In this document: in pieces, positions 1 through 6,190 of the stretch
How the letters are laid out: each line of letters begins with the position of its first letter
Position numbering within the stretch: position 1 is the first letter of the stretch
Source of the DNA: Solimonas sp047605265
Lineage (GTDB): Bacteria > Pseudomonadota > Gammaproteobacteria > Nevskiales > Nevskiaceae
Length of the DNA: 13,427 bases
Assembly: GCA_047605265.1 (NCBI GenBank)
Contig: JASGFY010000076.1
Location: 1 to 13,427 of the forward strand
Direction of reading: 5' to 3'
The notes under the pieces: generated by a model
The model's input: the letters and a program-made list of their open reading frames with translations, nothing else
Databases searched by the model: none
Told to the model about the DNA's origin: nothing
Translations under genes and position numbers: made by a program

Positions 1-888
1 GGCGGGCGGGGAGCCCCCGCGCGGGCGGCGCGCGTCGCCGCCCCGGACCGCGACGATGCCGTCGCCGTCGAGGCGCGTCGCGAAGCCGGCGCGCTCCAGG
101 CGCGCGGCCACTTCGCGCGGCACGTCGCGGCGGCTGGTCAGACGGTTCGGCGTGCCGGTGTAATGGAACATGCGTCCGCCGGGCTTCAGCACGCGCGCGA
201 GCTGGTCGTAGAACGCCTGCGAATACAGCTCGCCGGCGATGCCGAAGCGCGGCGGGTCATGCAGGATCGCGTCGACCGAGGCGTCGGCGATGCGGCCGAC
301 GTGCGCCGCGACGTCGCCGTGCGTCAGCGTCAGCGCGCCCGGCGCCGCGTGATCGGGAGACCACGGATTGAGCGTGCGCAGCCAGATCACGTCGGCGCTC
401 TTTTCGAAGGAAAGGATCTGCCGCGCGCCGGCCTGCGCGCAGCAGTCGGCGAAGTAGCCGAGGCCGCCGCAGGTGTCGAGCACGATCTTGCCGGCCGGCT
501 GCACCAGCGCGACCTTGCGCCGCGCGTCCTCGTACGGCGAGACCCGCGCGGTCGGCAGCATCTTGATGCCGTCGATCTCGAAGGTCGGCGCGCCCCATTC
601 GGTCGGCACCAGCTTGATCAGCGCGTGCGTGTAGCGGGCGGCCGGCTCGAACGCATCACCCGTCCAGTGATAGATCGTGCGGTCCTTGCAGACCTCGGGC
701 AGCGGATAGACGCGGCCCTCGTGCGTCCAGCCGCCGGCGTCGAGCGCGACCGTCGAAACCGTGCGGCCGAGGTCGAGCGAGCATTCCAGCGTCGGGCGGC
801 CGGCCTCGCGCGCGGCGGCGATCGCCGCGTGCACGTCCGCCGTCAGCAGCGGTCCGAGCGTCCGGCCCGCCGCGCGTTCCGCAGGCAC
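1..888 (-). CDS. Class I SAM-dependent methyltransferase, COG2521-like (C-terminus cut by window edge)
   Basis: The minus strand is open for 296 codons from GTG at 888 to the window edge with no stop, so the C-terminus lies outside. A SAM-binding motif I (VLDTCGGLGY, residues 136-145) is followed by an acidic strand-2 end (E162), a motif IV DPPRFG (211-216), and then LYSQAFYDQLARVLKPGG and HYTG (242-245). The DPPR/HYTG combination is what I remember of COG2521, first called a predicted archaeal methyltransferase; its substrate is unknown to me. An N-terminal region of about 120 residues precedes the Rossmann fold. The GTG start is chosen because it lies 8 bases after the zur stop (897-899); there is no clear Shine-Dalgarno, which suggests translational coupling to zur. 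CTG at 900-898 is an alternative start. Last gene of the merC-zur operon in this window. The methyltransferase fold is secure; the subfamily is likely, and the zinc link is inferred from position only. Confidence 0.82.
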   Translation of the reverse strand, partial: MPAERAAGRTLGPLLTADVHAAIAAAREAGRPTLECSLDLGRTVSTVALDAGGWTHEGRVYPLPEVCKDRTIYHWTGDAFEPAARYTHALIKLVPTEWGAPTFEIDGIKMLPTARVSPYEDARRKVALVQPAGKIVLDTCGGLGYFADCCAQAGARQILSFEKSADVIWLRTLNPWSPDHAAPGALTLTHGDVAAHVGRIADASVDAILHDPPRFGIAGELYSQAFYDQLARVLKPGGRMFHYTGTPNRLTSRRDVPREVAARLERAGFATRLDGDGIVAVRGGDARRPRGGSPPA

Positions 889-896
889 GGCGCGGC

Positions 897-1379
897 TCAG
901 GCGGCGGCGCTGCAGGCCGCGCAGAGCCCTTCCACTTCGAGCACCTGGCGGCTCGGCTGGAAATGACGCTCGCTGGCCTCGCGGTCGATCAGCCGGGCGA
1001 GCTTGCCGGTCGCCACTTCCTCGGTGCTGCCGCAGTCGGTGCACAGCAGGTAGAGGCTCTGGTGCGCCTCGTCCGGATGCTCGCAGGCGACGAAGCTGTG
1101 CGCGGTCTCGAGCTTGTGGACGAGGCCGCTGTCGACGAGGAAGTCCAGCACGCGATAGACCGTCAGCGGCGCCAGCCGCTTCTGCTGCTGCGCCTGCATC
1201 AGCTCCAGCAGCTGATAGGCGCTCAGCGGCCGCCGCTGGCGCAGCATGGCCGCGTACACGTCGCGGCGGATCGACGTGAAGCGCAGGCCGCGCGCCTCGC
1301 ACATCGCGGTGGCGTGCCGCAGGGCCGCGGCGACCCCGGCCGCCGCCGGCCGCTTCGTTGCCGTCTTTTCCTTCGCCAT
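897..1379 (-). CDS. zur: Zur, zinc-responsive Fur-family repressor
   Basis: 160 residues, normal for the family. A winged helix (about 20-90, with LTVYRVLDFLVDSGLVHK) precedes the dimerisation domain. Two CxxC pairs, C113/C116 and C153/C156, match the structural zinc site of E. coli Zur (C103, C106, C143, C146). H88, C99, H106 and E121 align with its regulatory ligands H77, C88, H96 and E111. The C99 ligand and the TVYRxLDFL helix favour Zur over Fur or PerR. Zn-loaded Zur represses zinc-uptake genes by binding palindromes such as those at 1872-1888 and 6160-6176. A strong GGAGG (CCTCC at 1385-1389 on the plus strand) lies 5 bases before the ATG. The gene starts 13 bases after the merC-like stop, so it is probably transcribed from the Zur-controlled promoter upstream of merC, which makes it autoregulated. 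Confidence 0.9.
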   Translation of the reverse strand: MAKEKTATKRPAAAGVAAALRHATAMCEARGLRFTSIRRDVYAAMLRQRRPLSAYQLLELMQAQQQKRLAPLTVYRVLDFLVDSGLVHKLETAHSFVACEHPDEAHQSLYLLCTDCGSTEEVATGKLARLIDREASERHFQPSRQVLEVEGLCAACSAAA

Positions 1380-1392
1380 GACCGCCTCCGCT

Positions 1393-1836
1393 TCAACCGT
1401 CGGGAGCGCCCATTATCGAATCCGCCGCGCAACGATGCGAATGCCGGCGGCCGAGCCGGACGTTGGCGGCGTGGACGAAGGCCAGCACCAGGCCGCCAGC
1501 CACCGTCAGCACGGTTTCGCCGCGCTCGCCGTAGCGGGCGCCGCCGCCGAAGGCGGCAAAGGCCATCAGCGCCACCGCCGCCGCGGCGGCGAACGCCAGG
1601 CGCCATTGCCGGTGACGCCGCCAGCCGGAGGCGAGCGCCAGGGCGCTCGACGGCACCACGGCGAGCAGCATCCAGCGATGGAAGCGCTCGTCGCCGACGA
1701 CGCCGGCGGCGAAGACCGGCAGCAGCGCGAGCAGCAGCGGCAACGCCAGGCAATGCAGCAGGCAAAGCCCGGAGAGCACGACGGCACCGCCGTCGACCAG
1801 GGCGGCGAGGCGGTACGGGCGGAGATCGGACGGCAT
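1393..1836 (-). CDS. MerC-domain inner-membrane protein
   Basis: 147 residues from ATG 1836-1834, which has GGAAAG about 6 bases upstream. The frame stays open to 1911, but a start there would read through the operator, so I reject it. The protein is almost wholly hydrophobic, with about four membrane segments (roughly 12-45, 56-73, 82-98 and 107-125). It has the MerC-family motif CLLHC (C25, H28, C29) in the first helix, H53 in RFHRW, a late FVHAANVR (H122), and a C-terminal RRHSHRC (H132, H134, C136). MerC proteins of mer operons carry Hg(II) inward. Chromosomal MerC-domain proteins such as this one have no proven substrate. As first gene of the merC-zur unit, downstream of a Zur box, zinc or another divalent metal is a reasonable guess. 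No other mer genes are nearby, so mercury resistance is unlikely. Confidence 0.82.
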   Translation of the reverse strand: MPSDLRPYRLAALVDGGAVVLSGLCLLHCLALPLLLALLPVFAAGVVGDERFHRWMLLAVVPSSALALASGWRRHRQWRLAFAAAAAVALMAFAAFGGGARYGERGETVLTVAGGLVLAFVHAANVRLGRRHSHRCAADSIMGAPDG

Positions 1837-1871
1837 GGGAACTTTCCGGATTGGTTCGTGTCGATCCATAT

Positions 1872-1888
1872 ATGTTACGTTATTACAT
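1872..1888. promoter_or_regulatory. Zur box between divergent merC-zur and ABC operons
   Basis: ATGTTACGTTATTACAT matches the proteobacterial Zur consensus ATGTTATAnTATAACAT at all but three specified positions, in an AT-rich island within very GC-rich DNA. It lies 36 bases from the merC-like start (1836) and 21 bases from the ABC ATPase start (1910), so one operator could govern both directions. On the minus strand a candidate promoter is TCGACA (1899-1894), a 16-base spacer and TAACAT (1877-1872). That places the -10 inside the operator, as expected for repression. The right flank continues into TAAC, which may extend the site. No convincing plus-strand -35/-10 pair was found. Confidence 0.8.
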
Positions 1889-1909
1889 AACTTTGTCGAG
1901 AAAGACGCC

Positions 1910-2548
1910 ATGCTGAGCCTGCACGCCGTGCGCCACCGCTACGGGGACCGCGCGGTCCTCGACATCAGCCACCTCGAATTCGGCGCCGGCGAGCAGGCGT
2001 TGCTGCTCGGCCCTTCGGGCAGCGGCAAGACCACGCTGCTGCACATCGCCGCCGGACTGCTGCGGCCGAGCGAGGGTGCGGTGGCGCTGGCCGGGCAGGC
2101 GCTGTCCGAACTCGACGGCCGCGCGCTCGACGGCTTCCGCGGCCGCCACGTCGGCATCGTCTTCCAGCGCCTGCACCTGATCGGCTCGCTGAGCGTGCTG
2201 CAGAACCTGCTGGCGGCGCAGTACGGCGCCGGCCTGCCGGTCGATGCCGCGCGCGCGAGGGAAACGCTGTCCGCGCTCGGCATCGACGCGCTCGCCGATG
2301 CGCTGCCGGCGCACCTGAGCCAGGGTCAGGCGCAGCGCGCCGCCGTCGCGCGCGCGATCGTCAACCGGCCGAAGCTGCTGATCGCCGACGAGCCGACCGC
2401 GAGCCTCGACGACCGCAACGCCGACACCGTGCTCGCGCTCCTGCAGGAGCACGCGCGGGCCAGTGGCGCCGTGCTGCTGATCGCCACGCACGACGCGCGC
2501 GCCAAGGCGCGCGTTGCCCGCCACGTCACGCTGGACGCCGCCGCATGA
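1910..2548 (+). CDS. ABC transporter ATPase, LolD/MacB class (ZrgB-like)
   Basis: 212 residues, a single nucleotide-binding domain. Walker A GPSGSGKTT is at 34-42, Q-loop Q86, signature LSQGQ 136-140, Walker B LLIADEP 156-162 with catalytic E161, and switch H194. Spacing and sequence match the LolD/MacB/FtsE group, which powers mechanotransmission-type permeases rather than channel-type importers. The signature LSQGQ replaces the usual LSGGQ, which is common in this group. ATG 1910 is preferred (GAGAAAG 8 bases upstream) over the in-frame ATG at 1835, which would translate the Zur box. The stop overlaps the permease start by ATGA, so the two are translationally coupled. Its nearest functional parallels are probably the zinc-regulated Vibrio ZrgABCDE and Pseudomonas PA4063-4066 systems. 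Zinc as the substrate is inferred from the operator and neighbours. Confidence 0.9.
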   Translation: MLSLHAVRHRYGDRAVLDISHLEFGAGEQALLLGPSGSGKTTLLHIAAGLLRPSEGAVALAGQALSELDGRALDGFRGRHVGIVFQRLHLIGSLSVLQNLLAAQYGAGLPVDAARARETLSALGIDALADALPAHLSQGQAQRAAVARAIVNRPKLLIADEPTASLDDRNADTVLALLQEHARASGAVLLIATHDARAKARVARHVTLDAAA

Positions 2549-3774
2549 CCCTCTGGACACTCGCCGTCGCCGACCTGCGCCGGCACCGCCTCGCCAACAG
2601 CCTGCACCTGCTGCTGATGGCGCTCGGCGTCGCGCTGATCGCCGCGCTGCTGCTGCTCGCGAGCCAGATCGCCGGCCGCTTCGAGCGCGATGCCGAAGGC
2701 GTCGATCTCGTGGTCGGCGCCAAGGGCAGCCCGTTGCAGCTGATCCTCTCGACGGTCTATCACCTCGACATCCCGACCGGGAATATTCCGCTCGACGAGG
2801 CGCAGCGCTGGGCGCAGCACCCGATGGTCGCGAGCGCGATCCCGATCTCGCTCGGCGACAACGTGCACGGCTTCCGCATCGTCGGCACTTCGCCGGCGAT
2901 GCTCGACCGCTACGGCGCGCGCTTCGTCTCGGGCCACGTCTGGCAGGCGCCGATGGAAGCGGTGATCGGCGCCGACGTGGCGCGCGAAGGGCTCGCGGAC
3001 GGCGCGACCTTCGTCGGCTCGCACGGCCTCGCGGCCGGCGGCCACGCGCACGCCGACCATCCGTATCGCGTCGTCGGCGTGCTCGCGCCCACGCACACGG
3101 TGCTCGACCGTCTCGTCCTCACCAGCCTCGACAGCGTCTGGAAAATCCACGAGGACCACCATCATCACGACGACGGCGATCATGACGATGACGACGCTGC
3201 GCAGCCGGCCGACGGCGGCTACCGGCCGAGCCAGGAAATCACCGCGCTGCTGCTGCGCTACCGCTCGCCGATCGCCGCCGTCTCGCTGCCGCGCGCAATC
3301 AACATGCAGTCGAAGCTGCAGGCCGCCTCGCCGGCCTTCGAGACCGCGCGCCTGCTGCAACTGCTCGGCCTCGGCTTCGCGACGCTCAAGGCGCTGGCCG
3401 GCGTGCTGATCGCGACGGCGGCGCTGTCCGTGTTCATCGCGCTCTACACGGCGCTGGAAACGCGCCAGTACGATCTCGCGGTGCTGCGCAGCCTCGGCGC
3501 GTCCCGGTCGAAACTCGTCGCGCTGCTGTGGTTGCAGGCGCTGCTGCTGAGCGGCGCCGGCGCGCTGCTCGGCTTGCTGCTCGGACATGCGGCGATCGAA
3601 GCGCTCGGCCTGCTTTCGCCGAAGGCGAGCGGCATCAAGCTCAGCGGCCTGACGGTACTGCCGTCCGAACTCTGGCTGCTCACGCTGCCGCTCGTCGTCG
3701 GCACGCTGGCCGCCGTGCTGCCGGCGTGGCGCGCCTACCGCAACGATCCGGCGGCGACGCTGGCGCAGGCCTGA
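2545..3774 (+). CDS. FtsX/MacB-type ABC permease with His/Asp-rich periplasmic loop (ZrgC-like)
   Basis: 409 residues with the MacB/LolC topology: one N-terminal helix (about 20-41), a large periplasmic domain (42-275), then three C-terminal helices (about 277-303, 325-350 and 374-396). ETRQYDLAVLRSLGASRSKL (305-324) is the family's cytoplasmic coupling segment that contacts the ATPase. The periplasmic domain contains HEDHHHHDDGDHDDDD (202-217; bases 3148-3195), with six His and eight Asp. A second cluster, HAHADH, lies at 167-172. Neither is part of the basic MacB fold, and both look like metal-binding loops. The gene overlaps the ATPase stop by four bases and ends one base before the lipoprotein start. 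The likely role is moving zinc, or a zinc carrier or lipoprotein, in the envelope; direction of transport cannot be told from sequence. Confidence 0.88.
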   Translation: MTLWTLAVADLRRHRLANSLHLLLMALGVALIAALLLLASQIAGRFERDAEGVDLVVGAKGSPLQLILSTVYHLDIPTGNIPLDEAQRWAQHPMVASAIPISLGDNVHGFRIVGTSPAMLDRYGARFVSGHVWQAPMEAVIGADVAREGLADGATFVGSHGLAAGGHAHADHPYRVVGVLAPTHTVLDRLVLTSLDSVWKIHEDHHHHDDGDHDDDDAAQPADGGYRPSQEITALLLRYRSPIAAVSLPRAINMQSKLQAASPAFETARLLQLLGLGFATLKALAGVLIATAALSVFIALYTALETRQYDLAVLRSLGASRSKLVALLWLQALLLSGAGALLGLLLGHAAIEALGLLSPKASGIKLSGLTVLPSELWLLTLPLVVGTLAAVLPAWRAYRNDPAATLAQA

Positions 3775-3775
3775 A

Positions 3776-4687
3776 ATGAAGCGCTTCGTCCTTGTGCTGG
3801 TCGCCGCGCTCGCGGCCTGCGGAAAGTCTCCTCCAGCCGGCGACGACGCGCAGCAGGCGCCGATCGTGCCCGGCGCGCCGCTCGCGCCGGACGCGGCGCC
3901 GGACGCCGGGACCGCGCCGGCGCCCGCCGCGCGCCCGGCGGTGCGCTACGACAACGGCAAGCTCGTCGAGGATCATTCGCCGCCGGTCATCGAGATCAAT
4001 TCCGAGTTCGAGAACTACAAGCACGGCACGCTCGACGTGCCGGCCTATCCGGGCGACGTGGTCTATCTGTACGCGGACCTCAAGACCGAGGCCGGCACGC
4101 CGCTGAAGAACGTCGCCGTGCAGGTCGACAGCAAGCTCGGCAACAGCCGCGTGCTGATGGCCGACCGCACCGACGAGAACGGCGAGCTGGCGTTCCGCCT
4201 GATCGCCGAACGGCTCGGCGAGGACGTCATCACCGTCAGCGCCGCCGGGATCCACCGCGATTTCTTCATGAACGTCACCGCGCCGACGCGTGGCGAATGG
4301 CTCAGCGGCCTCGATCTCAAGGGCACGACGTCCTGGGATCTGCTGCTGTCGGCCAGGCTCGACATGAAGCCCGATTCGGTCTCGGCCACGTTCCCGCCAC
4401 CCCTGCAGGCGCTGGACCGCAAGACCGTGCGCATCGCCGGCTTCATGCTGCCGCTCGGCATCAGCGAAAAGCAGACGCACTTCCTGTTCTCGGCGAACCC
4501 GCCGAGCTGCTTCTTCCATCCGCCGGGCGGCCCGGCGACGGCGATGGAAGTGTTCGCCGACGGCAGCGTGCCGATGAGCTACGACCCGATGGTGCTCGAA
4601 GGCCGGCTGGAACTCAGCGGCAGCGATCCCGACTTCATCGTCTATCGCCTCAAGGCCGCGCGCCTCGTCTCGATGATCAAGAGCTGA
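3776..4687 (+). CDS. DUF3299 lipoprotein with N-terminal Ig-like domain
   Basis: 303 residues. The signal peptide MKRFVLVLVAALAAC ends in a lipobox LAAC with lipidated C15. A Pro/Ala-rich linker (about 17-55) follows, typical of a tether from the membrane. Residues 83-168 look like a beta-sandwich of the bacterial Ig or CNA-B type (TDENGELAF is the usual signature strand). The C-terminal part (about 215-300) matches DUF3299: VRIAGFMLPLG, then PPSCFFHPPGGPA with C245 and H248, then VLEGRLEL. DUF3299 has no known activity, but it recurs next to this kind of ABC transporter in zinc-responsive operons such as PA4063-4066 (from memory). C245/H248 could be a metal or thiol site. The start is one base after the permease stop, so co-translation is likely. 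Function is inferred from the operon. Confidence 0.85.
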   Translation: MKRFVLVLVAALAACGKSPPAGDDAQQAPIVPGAPLAPDAAPDAGTAPAPAARPAVRYDNGKLVEDHSPPVIEINSEFENYKHGTLDVPAYPGDVVYLYADLKTEAGTPLKNVAVQVDSKLGNSRVLMADRTDENGELAFRLIAERLGEDVITVSAAGIHRDFFMNVTAPTRGEWLSGLDLKGTTSWDLLLSARLDMKPDSVSATFPPPLQALDRKTVRIAGFMLPLGISEKQTHFLFSANPPSCFFHPPGGPATAMEVFADGSVPMSYDPMVLEGRLELSGSDPDFIVYRLKAARLVSMIKS

Positions 4688-4717
4688 ATCCCCGCAACCC
4701 CTGCAAGGAGCCTCACC

Positions 4718-5014
4718 GTGCGGACATCCATCCTCACCACCGCCATCCTCACCGCCGCGCTCGCCGGCACCCTCCTGCTGCCCGCCGCCGCGCAGGCGCA
4801 CGGCGACGTCGATGACGTACCCGGCGTCAGCGACGAGCCGGCGCTCGCGCCCTACGTCGAATCGCAGCTTGCGCAGGGCTTCGCCGACCGCAGCAGCGCG
4901 CGCGCCGCCGGCCAGGGCGGCGACGGCGTCGTGACCTTTTCGGAACCGACGCCGGACGGCCGCAGCCTGCCGCTGGGCATCGACCCGATCAGCGGCGAGA
5001 TCCTCACGAAGTAA
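4718..5014 (+). CDS. Small exported protein of unknown function
   Basis: 98 residues from a GTG start (4718-4720) with AAGGAG at 4705-4710, seven bases away, which decides the start. The N-terminus is a clear Sec signal peptide (basic MR, then a hydrophobic stretch to about 24) with a probable signal peptidase I site after AQA. The mature protein would begin HGDVDDVPGV, about 71 residues, soluble and acidic. It has no cysteine and no other histidine. The extreme N-terminal His-Gly-Asp with nearby Asp residues could coordinate a metal, but this is a guess. It is the last gene of the Zur-box operon, 30 bases after the lipoprotein gene and just before the stem-loop at 5021. I do not recognise a family. 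It sits in an operon where related systems carry a DUF2796 zinc-binding protein, but it does not resemble DUF2796. Confidence 0.8.
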   Translation: MRTSILTTAILTAALAGTLLLPAAAQAHGDVDDVPGVSDEPALAPYVESQLAQGFADRSSARAAGQGGDGVVTFSEPTPDGRSLPLGIDPISGEILTK

Positions 5015-5020
5015 ATGAAT

Positions 5021-5057
5021 TCCCTCTCCCCCCTCGCGCTGCGAGGGGGGAGAGGGA
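5021..5057. terminator. Bidirectional stem-loop between convergent operons
   Basis: A perfect 17-bp inverted repeat, TCCCTCTCCCCCCTCGC (5021-5037) and its complement (5041-5057), with a three-base loop GCT. It lies seven bases after the stop of the small exported protein and 25 bases before the stop of the convergent GTPase gene. It is followed by GCATTTCG rather than a long T-run, so it is not a textbook intrinsic terminator on the plus strand. On the minus strand it is followed by AATTCATTTAC, slightly richer in A/T. Position and strength favour transcription termination from both sides. Such CCCTCTCC-type palindromes also occur as dispersed intergenic repeats in proteobacteria, an alternative reading. 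Confidence 0.75.
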
Positions 5058-5082
5058 GCATTTCGTTGCATGCTTTGAGCGG

Positions 5083-6135
5083 CTACGGCGCGGCCGCGCT
5101 CAGGTAGGCGAGCGTCGAGGCGACGACGTCCCGCCCCCAGCCGCGCGTGATGAAGACCAGGCGCGAGCGGCGGTCGGGGTCGGGCCAGGCCGGCAGCTCG
5201 GTCAGCGGATGCAGCGCCTGCTGCACGCCGTGCACGACGGTCGGCCCGGCCCGGCCCTCGACGTGCACGAGGCCCTTGACGCGCAGCAGCGTCGGCCCGC
5301 AGAGCGTGCGCAGAAAGGCCAGCCAGCCGTCCAGCCGGCCGCGCGGCAGCGGCTCGTCGAGGATCAGGCTGAAGGTCTGGATCTCCTGTTCGGCCGGCGT
5401 GCGCGACGGCGCCGCGGCGCCGAGCGGGCCGCGCGCGACCGGCGCAGCCACCGGCGTGAAGCGGATCGCATCGGCGCCGGCGAGCCAGTCGCCGGGCCGG
5501 TAATGCGGCGAGGCCGGATTGTCGCGGCCGCCGCTGAACAACTGCGAAGGATGCGTGGCACCGCGACGCACGATGTCCACGCGCGCGTCGGGGTTCATCG
5601 CACGCAGGCGCGAGCGCAGCGCCTCGACGGCCGCCGCGTCGGCCAGATCGGTCTTGCCGAGCAGCAGGCGATCGGCGGCAGTGATCTGCTGGACGGCGAT
5701 GTCGTGCGTGTCCAGCGTCGCGTCCGCGTTGAGCGCGTCGACGAGTGTCACCACCGAATCGAGGCTGAAATGCGCGAGCAGCCCGGCGTGCGTAACGAGT
5801 TCCCGGACGATGGGACCCGGCTCGGCGAGCCCGGTGGTCTCGATGACGACGCGGTGCAGCGCCACGCCGCGCGCCACGAGGCGCTCGCGCAGCGCGAGCA
5901 GGGCGCCGGCCACCGCGCCGCGCGCCGTGCAGCACAGGCAGCCGTCGGCGATCAGCTCGAGATCGTCGGGCGCCGTCTCGACCAGATGGTGGTCGATGCC
6001 GACCTCGCCGTACTCGTTGACGACGATCGCCGTGCCGGCCATGTCGGGGTGGCGCAGGACGAAGTTGAGCAGCGTGGTCTTGCCGGCGCCGAGGAAGCCG
6101 GTGAGCACGGTGACGGGCAGTCGGTTCGCGGGCAC
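5083..6135 (-). CDS. COG0523 (CobW/ZigA-type) GTPase metallochaperone
   Basis: 350 residues, normal for G3E-family COG0523 proteins. Walker A GFLGAGKTT is at 13-21, the hallmark metal-binding GCLCC at 65-69 (C66, C68, C69), Walker B ETTGLAEP at 99-106, and the guanine-specificity loop as GKTD (160-163) instead of NKxD. The C-terminal CobW_C domain (about 250-345) ends with RLVFITRGWG. There is no long His-rich linker. Start is GTG 6135-6133, nine bases after GAGGAG. A Zur box lies 24 bases upstream, so this belongs with the zinc-starvation members (ZigA, YciC, ZNG1/ZagA type), which deliver zinc to client metalloenzymes using GTP. It is not near cobalamin synthesis genes, so CobW itself is unlikely, even though a B12 enzyme (icmF) is two genes away. 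Transcribed alone or as the first gene of a unit ending at the 5021-5057 stem-loop. Confidence 0.88.
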   Translation of the reverse strand: MPANRLPVTVLTGFLGAGKTTLLNFVLRHPDMAGTAIVVNEYGEVGIDHHLVETAPDDLELIADGCLCCTARGAVAGALLALRERLVARGVALHRVVIETTGLAEPGPIVRELVTHAGLLAHFSLDSVVTLVDALNADATLDTHDIAVQQITAADRLLLGKTDLADAAAVEALRSRLRAMNPDARVDIVRRGATHPSQLFSGGRDNPASPHYRPGDWLAGADAIRFTPVAAPVARGPLGAAAPSRTPAEQEIQTFSLILDEPLPRGRLDGWLAFLRTLCGPTLLRVKGLVHVEGRAGPTVVHGVQQALHPLTELPAWPDPDRRSRLVFITRGWGRDVVASTLAYLSAAAP

Positions 6136-6159
6136 AGTCCGGCGCTCCTCGGGATGGAA

Positions 6160-6176
6160 TTGTTACTTTATAACAT
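6160..6176 (-). promoter_or_regulatory. Zur box with overlapping -10 upstream of the COG0523 GTPase
   Basis: TTGTTACTTTATAACAT agrees with the Zur consensus ATGTTATAnTATAACAT except at three positions, and shares TGTTACkTTATwACATrA with the operator at 1872. It begins 24 bases upstream of the GTPase GTG. Read on the minus strand it contains TATAAA (6172-6167), a good -10 hexamer, so Zur binding would cover the promoter. The -35 region falls in the end of the araC-type gene and is weak (GGACTG, 6195-6190). The site lies in the 53-base gap between two genes on the same strand, so it gives the GTPase its own zinc-controlled promoter. Confidence 0.82.
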
Positions 6177-6190
6177 GAGCGCAAGCGCTC
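6177..6190 (-). other. Short palindrome at the end of the araC-type gene
   Basis: GAGCGCAAGCGCTC can form a 5-bp stem with a four-base loop. It overlaps the stop of the AraC-type regulator (tca at 6189-6191) and directly abuts the Zur box. It could be a weak terminator for the regulator transcript, since AT-rich DNA follows on the minus strand. The stem is short, and a role is uncertain. Confidence 0.3.

Noticed and set aside
163..966. A 267-codon plus-strand frame opposite the methyltransferase and the end of zur
   Set aside because: It has a low-complexity Arg/Ala composition. The opposite strand carries a clear SAM methyltransferase in a frame that is open to the edge.
1393..1836. A mercury-resistance (mer) operon fragment
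   Set aside because: Only a MerC-type protein is present. There is no merR, merT, merP or merA and no transposon sequence, and the regulator next to it is Zur.
1835..1909. A 25-codon extension of the ABC ATPase upstream of 1910
   Set aside because: It would translate the Zur operator and has no ribosome site. Family members begin just before the first strand, as with ATG 1910.
5083..6135. The GTPase as CobW of cobalamin biosynthesis serving the B12 enzyme IcmF
   Set aside because: No cobalamin synthesis genes are in the window, and the gene has its own Zur box. IcmF already carries its own G-protein chaperone domain.
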